64,000 nucleotides of DNA from a virus. The stretch covers positions 1 to 64,000 of IMG/VR virus record IMGVR_UViG_3300020442_000011, one strand, 5' to 3'. Below the pieces are notes generated by a model. It was not told the DNA's origin. It did no database searches and was given only the letters and a program-made list of their open reading frames with translations. Shown here piece by piece: positions 16,723 to 26,229 of this stretch. The first letter of the stretch is position 1, and each line of letters opens with the position of its first letter. Both the position numbers and the translations under genes were made by a program.

Positions 16723-19389
16723 ATGAATAACGCGCTTCTTCACCACGCCATCGATAACGTTTGGTGTAGTCCGGGTCAAGACCGTCAATACGTGTGGAAG
16801 TTAGTTAATCTATCACCCACACTCAGTATTCGGAATGTCTACCTGGACTTCTACGAAAGAATTCCGTTACCCACCAAAAACGATTATTACCACATCTACC
16901 AAATTGGGAAGATGCATCCAGGTACGCTGGGTATCCCTAAGCGGACACGCACATGGATGTCTTTATCCTACTTAATGAAAACACATCTTTTGTTTAGTGA
17001 TGTGTACACGTCAAGTGGAATACAATTTCCAAGAGGCGATGCTTGGGTATGGTTCACGCCCACAGGCAATATGCTCGTAGCCGTAAAAGAGAACCGTCGC
17101 ATCCAATCACTGTACGGGCAAGACCTTTTCTTGCGGGTTTACTCCAACGCGTTCTTCGATAGTCCTAGGGCTAATGGACGCCGTGAGATTATCCACAAAC
17201 AAATAACAGTGACGGATCGCGACCAGCTTCTTTTCTTCCAGCGTGAGCTTGCCGACATTGTTGACGAGAAAGGAGGATTTCCTTTTTACTTTGTTAACGG
17301 TCGTTTTGTTAAGAATATTTCTCTGGTCACAGCAGGGGAGAATGACGTTTGTGAATTCATCCTTGATCGTTCTATTAAGAAAATGGTTGAGTTTAATGTT
17401 AACGAACTCCCTGTTTTCCTTAGTAAGAAAGACCGGATGAACAAATACCTTCTCCATTACAACGCTAATGGAGAAGAGGCGGTCATTGACTATGCCGACG
17501 ATATTGACGGGTATTTAATTGACCCTAAAATAGGTGAACGGTTTATGGGAGTACATTACCATAAAAACCGTAAAGAATGGTTGAGGATGTTGACCCATAA
17601 AGACTACAGCATTCCCGTGTCAAGATTGGTCGAATTCGTTAATGTTCACCCAACCGATCCCCGCCACCAGGTAGAACCTGGGCGTTGGCCTGAAGATAAA
17701 TGGTCCGATCCCACCACAAAACGTTTACGCCTATATATCCGTGATAGCGGGTATCACCGCCCTTTAACAACGGTCGCACCACGTATCCAGGAACTTTACC
17801 GTTTGGATGACCAACAGATTGTCAGAGCTATGCTTGAAATTGATGGCACTGTCGATGTGTGGAAGGCAGAAAACCTAGAAATGTCCGATTACGTGACATT
17901 GATGGGGATGAAGCAAGACTTGCTAATCACTGCGGCTTATAACGACCCGGATGTACCAACCACTAAGAAGCAAGAACTTGAAGATCTAGTAGGTAACGCT
18001 TACGGCTATCATGCAGCGGCAAGCATCCTCGCTGACACCCCTACAAAAGTCTATGTTGATTCAGGTGTAAAATACGCAGACCTTGCTTATGAACACCAAA
18101 ACACATCGACGGTTTTCGAGTATGATGTTAATGGCCTACTGATCGATTGGTATTATCACTCATCAGGCACCCGCTGGGAAGTTAAGAACTCATCTTGTGT
18201 TCTGGTGGAGGCTATTGCGGGACACGGTCATTTCAGAGCGAAAACCTACGAAGGAACAGATGATGTCTACATCCCAGAAGGTTTTAATTTCCGTGTCTAT
18301 GTAAAAGACAAAGAATTTAATACGCCGTTGGGAGAATGGAAAGATGTCACATTCACCACTGACGCTACAGATTGGGGATTTCACGATAAAGAGAACAACC
18401 TCTGGCGTTGGAGGAAACCGCCAAGTCAGTTCCTGGGTGCTGTTCGTATTGATAATGAATTCCTTTGCTACGAATTCCCATTAATCAAAAGTGACGGTCA
18501 TCTTAGGTTTACAGTGGAACGTGAGATCCTCAATAATGATGGGTACTGGGGATCTATCACGGTAGACATACCCTACGGTCAGCTTGATCTTTTCCTTAAT
18601 GGTCGTCAGTTAGCTGAGACTATAGATTATCAAGTGCATTGGCCCGAAATCGTCATTAACAATCTGGAATATTTGAAGGAAGAAGATACCCAGACCGTTC
18701 TTGTTCGCCTATCTGGATTTGCGGAATCACCTACAGAAAGACAGTCACTCACCGAAGTTGGATTTATTCGTAGGGGCGTTCTTTCCCGTAACGACTCTTA
18801 CGATATCCATACTAGTAAAGTGAAACGCATTGTAGCCGACGGACGTATGTTCCACCGCGACGATGTTGTGTTTGACGAACAAGTGAGTAACTTCACAATC
18901 GATTCGGTTAAGAATGGAAAACCGTATTTCATCCAAACTCCTTCTGTCGTTTTTAGAGAAGTCTTTGAAAACGATAAGGCTGCTCGTCTGAAGGATGATG
19001 AGATCCACCGGCAGGTGAGTAACTACATGACCGAACATTTTGGTCTTAAGCAGTACGATGATCCCAATATGATCGAAAGAAAATACCAGGTCATCTCTGT
19101 TTTTACCAATAAGTTACTTCATGATCTCAAGATGGGGTGGTTTTACCCTGATGGGATAGAAGGTAACTACGGTCAGCACGATATTCGTCAGTGGTGTAAA
19201 AACTACGAATGGCTTGTAAAATACGATATTGCTAATACGGACTACGACACGTTCCATTTAAACGTTCGTCCTCATTGGCATGAGCGACCTGTCGATATTG
19301 ATTTGTTCAAATATCGTTTCCTACATCGTGCGTTAGAAACCTACCTACGACATCCACCCGACTTATCTATCTACGTCACCATTAGTTAG
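16723..19389 (+). CDS. Large virion structural protein (phiKZ gp27-like by position)
   Basis: 888 aa, unrecognised by motif. The sequence alternates beta-rich segments and tryptophan/tyrosine-rich loops (for example HWPEIVINNLEYLKEEDTQT), as is common in large baseplate or tail proteins. No signal peptide, transmembrane span or catalytic motif seen. It begins ten bases after the preceding stop with an AAGGGGA ribosome site and is followed 12 bases later by another large structural-type gene. Position between sheath and terminase supports a virion role. Confidence 0.55.
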   Translation: MNNALLHHAIDNVWCSPGQDRQYVWKLVNLSPTLSIRNVYLDFYERIPLPTKNDYYHIYQIGKMHPGTLGIPKRTRTWMSLSYLMKTHLLFSDVYTSSGIQFPRGDAWVWFTPTGNMLVAVKENRRIQSLYGQDLFLRVYSNAFFDSPRANGRREIIHKQITVTDRDQLLFFQRELADIVDEKGGFPFYFVNGRFVKNISLVTAGENDVCEFILDRSIKKMVEFNVNELPVFLSKKDRMNKYLLHYNANGEEAVIDYADDIDGYLIDPKIGERFMGVHYHKNRKEWLRMLTHKDYSIPVSRLVEFVNVHPTDPRHQVEPGRWPEDKWSDPTTKRLRLYIRDSGYHRPLTTVAPRIQELYRLDDQQIVRAMLEIDGTVDVWKAENLEMSDYVTLMGMKQDLLITAAYNDPDVPTTKKQELEDLVGNAYGYHAAASILADTPTKVYVDSGVKYADLAYEHQNTSTVFEYDVNGLLIDWYYHSSGTRWEVKNSSCVLVEAIAGHGHFRAKTYEGTDDVYIPEGFNFRVYVKDKEFNTPLGEWKDVTFTTDATDWGFHDKENNLWRWRKPPSQFLGAVRIDNEFLCYEFPLIKSDGHLRFTVEREILNNDGYWGSITVDIPYGQLDLFLNGRQLAETIDYQVHWPEIVINNLEYLKEEDTQTVLVRLSGFAESPTERQSLTEVGFIRRGVLSRNDSYDIHTSKVKRIVADGRMFHRDDVVFDEQVSNFTIDSVKNGKPYFIQTPSVVFREVFENDKAARLKDDEIHRQVSNYMTEHFGLKQYDDPNMIERKYQVISVFTNKLLHDLKMGWFYPDGIEGNYGQHDIRQWCKNYEWLVKYDIANTDYDTFHLNVRPHWHERPVDIDLFKYRFLHRALETYLRHPPDLSIYVTIS

Positions 19390-19401
19390 AGGTAAAGTTA
19401 C

Positions 19402-21126
19402 ATGAGTGATATTAATAACGATACAATCAACGATTTGTATCGCGATCCAGATCGGGGATTTAAAGTCTGGCACCGTGATGAACTCCCCGAATCCACTGTA
19501 GTGAGTGATAACGGCACTCGAGTACCTATTGAAGAAGAACCTCGAACTACTACAGGTAAGCACGTCCCTAATGTCAAAGACCTTGTTATTGACTTCTATC
19601 TCGGATGGCTTATTGTAATCGAAGTGGATTACAGCACTGGTTACAGCGTGCTTATGCCATGGAACCCCGCTAAAGAGATCGAGGTGCCGGACGACGAAGA
19701 TCCATTGATTGCTCTACACCCAGGACCGCCACGGGAATCCTTCCGTATCTTCCTGGATACATCGGTTACGCCGTTTACACTATCAGTGGACTCATCGTTT
19801 ACTTTACCCGGTTCGATGGTAGATTCGTACCGTATCTTTTTAGGTACTGACATCAACCCTGACACAGGTACATGTATCAGTCAGTTTATCGATGGTGGTG
19901 GTAATTTCTTGGGTACGGCCGTACCTTTAGAAAGTGTTAGTGTCCCTGGAGCGACTACGTCTACCATTAAAGTTCCGTTAACCGGTTACACCACCGAACG
20001 AATGGATGATGGAGAAACCGTATCGCTGGCTGCTTACAGCGATGATGGTTCTTTGGTATACCGAACTACGCTTGTAGTGATCAACACAGCTCTCTCACGT
20101 TCGAACGATGTTGCTCGCCGTTATATCAAAGGCATTCAGCTCGAGTCTCCGTTCTTAAGTAGTGCCGATCCACAAACTATTGAGTTCCCGCTCAATGTGG
20201 CTGTGGAGTCGTTACCGATGTATGCAACGGTGCATTATCATAATGGCGACCGTATTCGTTATCCCATCGACGATACGAAATTCTTCTTGTTTGGTCGAAA
20301 AGAATACATTGCCACAACAGTGGGGCAGAAGTTCCCCATGACGCTGGCGTATGTATTAAGTGATGACGAAGTCAGCTACATGGAAGTCCCCACTGCTAAT
20401 CGCCGTATCACTAAGAGCTACCAGGCATTAACAACCACCGTTGATGGTTCTTATGAAGTCAAGCTGTACGTTTATCCCCAATGGGTCAATCCCACCGTGG
20501 GCTATCGTCTTGTCTATTGGCTTTATAATCTCGATCGTCAAACGTACTACGATGTCACTTCGTTGATTGAAATCGGTACTAATTCACCACCGTTTGAACC
20601 ACTACTGTACGGTACAACACAACGTATCACAGTGGCCATCGATCTCAACCGCGTCGATAACATCTTTGCTCCTTATCGTCATGTGCAAACGTTCCAACTT
20701 GCATTGCTTGGACGTGGGGATATGGCTGGGGATATCTGGCAGGTATTCTTCACAAGTGAACAGAGCCAAGGATTCGGTCGAGGTTTATCAGCCACTGTAG
20801 AATATTTGAATACCAATGATTGGAAGTTGTACCTAAGTAATGGTTATCCTGGTATTGGTCCTTGGACGCGCGCGATGTTTGAAGCTATCGAACCGTTGTA
20901 CGACCAACGGAGAGAGGTGGAAGCACCGAAACCAACACACTTCCTTCTGCGATTCAAGAACAACACCTACGAGTTCCCAATCGAATCATGGGGTGATGAT
21001 TTGATTGTTAATAACGATCTCAATGAAGGTGAACTTCTTTATATCCATTGGATTAACAAAGGATATTCTGAAGATCTTCAGTTAGGTGTGACGGCACTAC
21101 CTATTCGTCAAATCACCGCCGTATAG
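19402..21126 (+). CDS. Virion structural protein (phiKZ gp26-like by position)
   Basis: 574 aa, unrecognised by motif. The N-terminal 80 residues are charged; residues about 110-430 look like three or four beta-sandwich domains in series (DTSVTPFTLSVDSSFTLPGS, GTATTSTI-type strands, YEVKLYVYPQWVNPTVGYRL). The C-terminus is mixed. Such tandem beta domains are typical of baseplate or fibre proteins. Ribosome site AGAGGTAAAG precedes the ATG. A perfect 28-bp palindrome after the stop separates it from the terminase gene. Confidence 0.55.
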   Translation: MSDINNDTINDLYRDPDRGFKVWHRDELPESTVVSDNGTRVPIEEEPRTTTGKHVPNVKDLVIDFYLGWLIVIEVDYSTGYSVLMPWNPAKEIEVPDDEDPLIALHPGPPRESFRIFLDTSVTPFTLSVDSSFTLPGSMVDSYRIFLGTDINPDTGTCISQFIDGGGNFLGTAVPLESVSVPGATTSTIKVPLTGYTTERMDDGETVSLAAYSDDGSLVYRTTLVVINTALSRSNDVARRYIKGIQLESPFLSSADPQTIEFPLNVAVESLPMYATVHYHNGDRIRYPIDDTKFFLFGRKEYIATTVGQKFPMTLAYVLSDDEVSYMEVPTANRRITKSYQALTTTVDGSYEVKLYVYPQWVNPTVGYRLVYWLYNLDRQTYYDVTSLIEIGTNSPPFEPLLYGTTQRITVAIDLNRVDNIFAPYRHVQTFQLALLGRGDMAGDIWQVFFTSEQSQGFGRGLSATVEYLNTNDWKLYLSNGYPGIGPWTRAMFEAIEPLYDQRREVEAPKPTHFLLRFKNNTYEFPIESWGDDLIVNNDLNEGELLYIHWINKGYSEDLQLGVTALPIRQITAV

Positions 21127-21133
21127 CGGTTCT

Positions 21134-21161
21134 AAGCACCGTACCTTAAGGTACGGTGCTT
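21134..21161. terminator. Perfect 28-bp palindrome/hairpin upstream of terminase
   Basis: AAGCACCGTACC pairs with GGTACGGTGCTT around TTAA, followed by ATGTCG. It lies eight bases beyond the 574-aa gene. Confidence 0.6.
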
Positions 21162-21214
21162 ATGTCGTTTATTATGCTATGATAACGTATACGTCATTTT
21201 AAGGGCATTTTATC

Positions 21215-23458
21215 ATGGACATTATACTGTTTAAAGAAGACTGGAAGAAATTCCCTTCAGCCATTGTTGATTACAATACATCCAATCAATCGTTCTTAAA
21301 ACTTGTGGACCTATACCACAAGATGGGTGTTGAGAACTGTGAATTCCCACTGGCGCTTTTACAGCCCGAGCTTGTGGGTGTTGATCCTTATAGCCCTGAT
21401 TTAACATCCGATCAAATGAAAATGATTGCCATGGAATGTAAATATAACCCATGGTATTTTTTCAGGGAAGTGTCAAGGATACCTCCTAACTCAGGTAACA
21501 AGCCTGTTCAGTTTATTGCCAACCGTGGTAACATCGCTTTATACTGGTCTTTCTTCAACCACATTGACTTTGGTCTACTACAACCACGTCAGACAGGTAA
21601 GTCGGTGAGTACCGACGTATTGACGGATGGCATCACAGACATTTGGGGTGAGCGAACTACTGTATACCTGATTACAAAAGACCACGCACTTCGTGCTGCT
21701 AACATTCAGCGTCTTAAGAAGATGCGCGCTTTGCTTCCCGAGTATTTGTTTTATAACCGTCGTGAGAATGGCGATAACAGCGAGATGCTGATCAACGCCA
21801 TGTTGGGTAACTACTACAAGACGGCGGTAGGTCGTAGCGATGTTGTTGGTGCTGATAAACTCGGCCGTGGTCTCACCGTACCTATCATCCACTTCGATGA
21901 GCTTGCATATATCTCTCTTGTTGGTATTTCGATTCCTGTTGCACTTGGTGCAGGTTCACGCGCACGTGCGGAAGCAAAAGAGAATGGTCAACCTTACGGT
22001 AATATCTACACCACTACCGCAGGTAGCTTGAATAATCGTGATGGTTTATTCGCGTATAACTTCTTAACCAGTGGTGCGACGTGGACCGAGCATTTCTTTG
22101 ATTGTCGAGACCAGAAACACTTTGCCCGTCTTGTTGAGAAACAATCTACAGCCAATAAGAAAGAAGATAAACGAGCCGTTAGTAAACCACTCATCTACGG
22201 CGCCTTTAATCATCGCCAATTAGGCAAGGACGATTTGTGGTTGTTCTCTATGTTGCGTGAAGTAGCAGCAACCGGCGACATTGCAGACCGTGACTGGATG
22301 AACGTATGGACAACTGGCTCTGAGGGATCACCCCTCACCTTAGATGAGAAGCAGGCAGTTAACCGTTCAGTCCGTGAAGCCGACTATACGGAGATTACTG
22401 AAGAAGAAAGTTACATTCTTAACTGGTACGTCCCGTATAATCAGATCGAACATTACATGGACACCAATACGTGTGTTCTAGCAGTTGACCCAAGTGAGGC
22501 ATTGGGAAGTGATGCGGACGCCACCGGCTTTGTGGTGATCAATACAGTCACTCACGATGTGGTGTGTACTGGACGTTACAATGAAACTAACATCATCATG
22601 TTAGCCAAATTCATTGGTAAGTTTTTGATCAAATACAAGAACGTCACTTTTATTCCAGAGCGTAAGTCAACAGGAACCACCATCATCAACACCCTGTTTC
22701 TTCAATTACCCCAAGCAGGTGAAGATCCGTTCCGCCGTATTTTCAACCGTATTGTGGATGAGCGAGATAACTTCCGTTCCGAGTTTGAGGAAGTACGTAG
22801 TAAACCACTAAGCAGTCGTTCACCCACTTGGTATGAGCGTTTTACTCGCCACTTTGGTTATAATACGGGGAGTAGTGGTCGTCATGCTCGTGATAACCTG
22901 TATGGTGCTGCCTTGAAGTCCATGTTGCGTTTAGGTGCTCACCGTATTTACGATAGTGCATTAGCAAATGAGATTGTCGGTCTCACAACCCGTAACGGTC
23001 GTGTGGACCATAAACAAGGTCAGCACGATGACTTGGTTATCAGTTTGCTACTTGCTCACTGGTTCTGTACCAAAGCTCATAACCTCGATTGGTATGGTAT
23101 TGATGCTCGCCGTGTATTCACCGATGCGGTTGTTAAGGAAAACAAAACACCGCAAGATGAATATAATGCTGAGATTGACCGCCAGTACCGTGAGGAGTTC
23201 CAGGCGATTATGGACGAATTATCCGATATGGATGACCCGGCCATGATTCGTCGCATGGAACTAAAAGTGCGCCGTCTATCTCAACGTATCGATATCAGCG
23301 AACATGACGGTGTCGGTATTGATGCTATGATCAAACAAGCGCAGGATGAGCGGGAACGTAAGATGAAGATCAGTCGTTACCAGGGTCGACAAGCACGTAT
23401 CCAAAATACTCGTCCAGCATATCCCATCAACCGTGGTGGTAACTACCGCCATTTTTAA
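21215..23458 (+). CDS. Terminase large subunit (phiKZ gp25-like)
   Basis: DNA packaging motor: ATPase plus headful nuclease. 747 aa. Walker A variant QPRQTGKS at residues 123-130, Walker B IIHFDE with D228-E229, coupling motif TTTAGS near residue 270, then the RNase H-like nuclease with D425 (LAVDPSEA), E-containing FIPERKSTGTT near 490 and D605-D606 (HDDLVISLL). The C-terminal 60 residues are basic (RQARIQNTRPAYPIN). No intein or intron is evident. It is preceded by structural genes exactly as in phiKZ-like phages and ends the operon at a bidirectional terminator. Confidence 0.95.
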   Translation: MDIILFKEDWKKFPSAIVDYNTSNQSFLKLVDLYHKMGVENCEFPLALLQPELVGVDPYSPDLTSDQMKMIAMECKYNPWYFFREVSRIPPNSGNKPVQFIANRGNIALYWSFFNHIDFGLLQPRQTGKSVSTDVLTDGITDIWGERTTVYLITKDHALRAANIQRLKKMRALLPEYLFYNRRENGDNSEMLINAMLGNYYKTAVGRSDVVGADKLGRGLTVPIIHFDELAYISLVGISIPVALGAGSRARAEAKENGQPYGNIYTTTAGSLNNRDGLFAYNFLTSGATWTEHFFDCRDQKHFARLVEKQSTANKKEDKRAVSKPLIYGAFNHRQLGKDDLWLFSMLREVAATGDIADRDWMNVWTTGSEGSPLTLDEKQAVNRSVREADYTEITEEESYILNWYVPYNQIEHYMDTNTCVLAVDPSEALGSDADATGFVVINTVTHDVVCTGRYNETNIIMLAKFIGKFLIKYKNVTFIPERKSTGTTIINTLFLQLPQAGEDPFRRIFNRIVDERDNFRSEFEEVRSKPLSSRSPTWYERFTRHFGYNTGSSGRHARDNLYGAALKSMLRLGAHRIYDSALANEIVGLTTRNGRVDHKQGQHDDLVISLLLAHWFCTKAHNLDWYGIDARRVFTDAVVKENKTPQDEYNAEIDRQYREEFQAIMDELSDMDDPAMIRRMELKVRRLSQRIDISEHDGVGIDAMIKQAQDERERKMKISRYQGRQARIQNTRPAYPINRGGNYRHF

Positions 23459-23478
23459 GAAGGTGTTAACGACATAAG

Positions 23479-23504
23479 AGACCTCTCCCATTTGGGAGAG
23501 GTCT
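23479..23504. terminator. Bidirectional terminator hairpin between terminase and dcd
   Basis: AGACCTCTCCC pairs with GGGAGAGGTCT around ATTT between convergent genes; CATAAG on the left and CTATG on the right give TATG outward on both strands. Confidence 0.7.
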
Positions 23505-23513
23505 ATGTTTGCT

Positions 23514-24092
23514 TTACACACGCGGTAAGGTAATCTCAGGGTTCTGATTCTGATATTTACCTAGACGGTCGGCATAACTTTTCAAGCATTCCTTATCACC
23601 TGTTAAGAAAACCAATTGAAGAACACCTTCGTTTGCATAGAAACGGTTAGGTAAACTCGTACCGTTGGCAAACTCAAGAGTGATGTACCCTTCCCACTCA
23701 GGTTCCAGAGGTGTGCACAGGCAGTTAATACCTGCTCGAGCAATCGTGCTCTTACCGATACACAATGCCAATACATCACGAGGAATACGAACATACTCAA
23801 CACTACGTGCCAGGATAAATCCATTGGGTGGGATGATAACCTGATCCGCATTAACAGTCTCGAAAAGACTATCGTCGAAGTTCTTGTAATCGAGAACACC
23901 GTTCTGATTTGTGTTCTTAAAAACTTTGAACTCCGGGGCGGCACGAATATCATAACCGTAAGAACTCAAACCAAACGAAGCGATCCGCTCACCGTTGATC
24001 TCTTTAATGGAGTCAGCGACAAATGGTTCGATCATCGGGTGTTGAACGTGTGTACAAAGTTCGGTGATTTTCCTATCAGAAAGTACAGACAT
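23514..24092 (-). CDS. dcd: dCTP deaminase
   Basis: Deaminates dCTP to dUTP, feeding dTTP synthesis. 192 aa, one residue shorter than E. coli Dcd. Signature segments are all present: SSYGYDIRAAPEF near residue 44, IGKSTIARAG (K114-S115-T116, R119), the TPLEPEWEGYITLE block ending in the catalytic Glu140, and YANEGVLQLVF. Single gene on the minus strand between terminators. Works in the same pathway as the RNR operon 14 kb away. No thymidylate synthase or dUTPase is seen in the window. Confidence 0.95.
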   Translation of the reverse strand: MSVLSDRKITELCTHVQHPMIEPFVADSIKEINGERIASFGLSSYGYDIRAAPEFKVFKNTNQNGVLDYKNFDDSLFETVNADQVIIPPNGFILARSVEYVRIPRDVLALCIGKSTIARAGINCLCTPLEPEWEGYITLEFANGTSLPNRFYANEGVLQLVFLTGDKECLKSYADRLGKYQNQNPEITLPRV

Positions 24093-24129
24093 AACAATAA
24101 CTCGCTTTAGTTAAGACTGTACTATTTCT

Positions 24130-24158
24130 GTTGTCGGTATTTTATTAATACCGACAAC
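24130..24158. terminator. Terminator hairpin between dcd and the paralogue cluster
   Basis: GTTGTCGGTATT pairs with AATACCGACAAC around TTATT (12 perfect pairs), in the gap between the minus-strand 24201 stop and the dcd start. Confidence 0.6.
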
Positions 24159-24200
24159 GATTTTAGCTCTCTTTCCGTATGACCAACAGTTATCAAACGC

Positions 24201-25133
24201 TCATTGGTCATTTTTGATTGATTTATAGACATACTCGCCTAATGCGACGCCGATTTGGAAAACTATTTCTTGTAAGGTGTCGATGATACCATAGAAACTG
24301 TCTTCGTCATGAGGTTCGAATAAAACTGATGTATTGATCTTATCTGCGTACCGATCATCTTTCAGAAATTTATTCGCGTATCGACCCCACGGTTGATCGG
24401 TGATATCCATTGCCCCATAACGAAAATCATCAAGATCGAGAAGAGCCATTAGAATATCGGTATTTTTATTGATGATTTTTTGTAACTCACTTAGTTCTTG
24501 CTTTGTGGGTGCCTTTACTGTTAATGGACCTACGTCATCAATAATGAATGTGGTGTCCCACTCATCATCGGGTATAAGGAAAAATGTCGATTCTCCCAGA
24601 AGTGGTTTGCTGAGTTTCGGTGCTTTTTTACTCAAGCGTTCAGGAGCCTCTTTATTTAACTTATCAATCAAGGCCACCAGTTCGTCAAAATGGTCCATTC
24701 CTGGATATTGTCTATCGAACGCTTCTACCTCCTTCTCAGCCTTTTTGATGAATTTACAATAGTTCTTAACACCTGGCTTGACTATCCCAAGGATACGGAT
24801 TAACTGTTGATGGTCTGATTTTATTTCGGCGATAATGTCATTAACCTGTTTTTTATTTCGGGTAAATGTCGCGGAGGATCGCTTAGATAGTTTTATTTCA
24901 TCAGATGGTAATAAGACTATCGAGTCAATTTTCATACGTGCAAACTTAGCTGCAAAACTATCATAGTCAAAAGGGCTCATCCGGTCACCTTCTTCCCTGG
25001 GTGTTTGACCTTTAGACTTTTTATTTTTAAAGGCTTCTTTGATTTTGTCAAAGAAGCCTTCTGTAGACACAGTGATGCGCTTCTCTGTTGTTCCTAATGG
25101 AAAATTTGTTTCAAGTAAGTTACGTAATGACAT
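24201..25133 (-). CDS. Leader-bearing head/internal protein paralogue 1
   Basis: 310 aa, unknown function. The N-terminus MSLRNLLETNFPLGTTE followed by VSTEGFF is shared with the next two genes; STE at residues 23-25 matches the S/A-x-E rule for phiKZ-type prohead protease cleavage. That predicts a mature protein starting at Gly26. The body is helical and lysine-rich (residues 30-220) with an acidic C-terminal third (DDFRYGAMDITDQPWGRYA). I infer a capsid-internal or co-injected protein targeted to the prohead by its leader. No enzymatic motif seen. Confidence 0.5.
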   Translation of the reverse strand: MSLRNLLETNFPLGTTEKRITVSTEGFFDKIKEAFKNKKSKGQTPREEGDRMSPFDYDSFAAKFARMKIDSIVLLPSDEIKLSKRSSATFTRNKKQVNDIIAEIKSDHQQLIRILGIVKPGVKNYCKFIKKAEKEVEAFDRQYPGMDHFDELVALIDKLNKEAPERLSKKAPKLSKPLLGESTFFLIPDDEWDTTFIIDDVGPLTVKAPTKQELSELQKIINKNTDILMALLDLDDFRYGAMDITDQPWGRYANKFLKDDRYADKINTSVLFEPHDEDSFYGIIDTLQEIVFQIGVALGEYVYKSIKNDQ

Positions 25134-25236
25134 TTTGGGTCGTCCTTTTGGTTAGGGTTAACGACGATAAGGTATAAAATACCCTTCTATCAATACTATT
25201 TTGGAACTTTCTATCTACGGCGAGTAAAATTCATAA

Positions 25237-25266
25237 ATAGAGACCGACATTTACGTCGGTCTCTAT
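25237..25266. terminator. Hairpin between paralogues 1 and 2
   Basis: ATAGAGACCGAC pairs with GTCGGTCTCTAT around ATTTAC, right after the stop of paralogue 2; TATG faces outward on both sides (ATTTATG on the minus strand). Confidence 0.6.
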
Positions 25267-25272
25267 GCTAAC

Positions 25273-26217
25273 TTATTTAATCGAACGTTCGATCCACAAG
25301 ACTAATGCGCCAAGAAGTTCTTTGCGATTCCATACACCGAAGTGTATTCCAAAAACAGAACTTAATCGACTAAATCCTAGCATGTCGTAATAACGCCCAG
25401 CATCACCGAACTCTTGATCAACCAATTCGGCAAATTGTGGTTCTCTTTCTTCGTCAATTACGATTTTAACTGCTTTGTCGATAAAATTCTTATCACCAGC
25501 AAACTCACCATCGAGAATAGCAACAGCCATTTTGGCAACCTCTACGATTTCTGAAGCGGTTAGCGGCGGTATGGTATCACCATCGGAAACGGGAATATCT
25601 TTTGTATCGATATCAGGTAAACCGTATTTATCGATGGTCAACTTCGGTTCAATAGATCCTAAAAAAGTTTTAGGTAGGGGCGGAACGTTCCTGAGTGGCT
25701 CCAGGTTCTTCCTTTGATCGGCGATGGCTTTCTCAATAACGTCATGTGGTTTGCCGTCGTACTTGTCTGCTGCTTCTTTAAGATCAACTTTAAACTTACT
25801 GTGCGTCGCCTGCACGTTTTGTTTTACTTTGTTACACGTGCGTAAGTAAGCTTCTAAGAAGGTCTTTAGTCGCTTTTGGCCTTCTTTGACATTATCTAAC
25901 GGGTTGTTTCCAACCCGCCCATCAAGACTGATTGCAGATGCAATACCTGCACCGTTGACTGGATCGGTATGGAGCTTTTGTTTAGCGACCCATGTTGGGT
26001 TACCGTAAAACGTCTTTACTATTTTACGGAACTCTTCGATCGATTTCCTGTTATCTTTGATTCCACCGGTAACGTCTTCGACATCAAATGTCTTAGGGAA
26101 TTTACCCAGTAGTTTCTTAACGCTTTTCACAACATCACTAAAGCCTTCAGTAGATACGGCCATATGTTCAGTTGTTCCGAGCGGGAAGTTAGTTTTTAGC
26201 GTATCGCGTAGTGACAT
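25273..26217 (-). CDS. Leader-bearing head/internal protein paralogue 2
   Basis: 314 aa. Leader MSLRDTLKTNFPLGTTEHMA, then VSTEGF; predicted cleavage after E24. After the leader comes a lysine-rich helical region with several long amphipathic helices (ESKF-type pattern around FLEAYLRTCNKVKQNVQATH), then a mixed C-terminal region with two acidic patches. Sequence similarity to paralogues 1 and 3 outside the leader is weak but the length and helix layout agree. Thirteen bases separate it from paralogue 3. Packaged protein by inference; no homologous function recognised. Confidence 0.5.
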   Translation of the reverse strand: MSLRDTLKTNFPLGTTEHMAVSTEGFSDVVKSVKKLLGKFPKTFDVEDVTGGIKDNRKSIEEFRKIVKTFYGNPTWVAKQKLHTDPVNGAGIASAISLDGRVGNNPLDNVKEGQKRLKTFLEAYLRTCNKVKQNVQATHSKFKVDLKEAADKYDGKPHDVIEKAIADQRKNLEPLRNVPPLPKTFLGSIEPKLTIDKYGLPDIDTKDIPVSDGDTIPPLTASEIVEVAKMAVAILDGEFAGDKNFIDKAVKIVIDEEREPQFAELVDQEFGDAGRYYDMLGFSRLSSVFGIHFGVWNRKELLGALVLWIERSIK

Positions 26218-26229
26218 TTTCGGTATTCC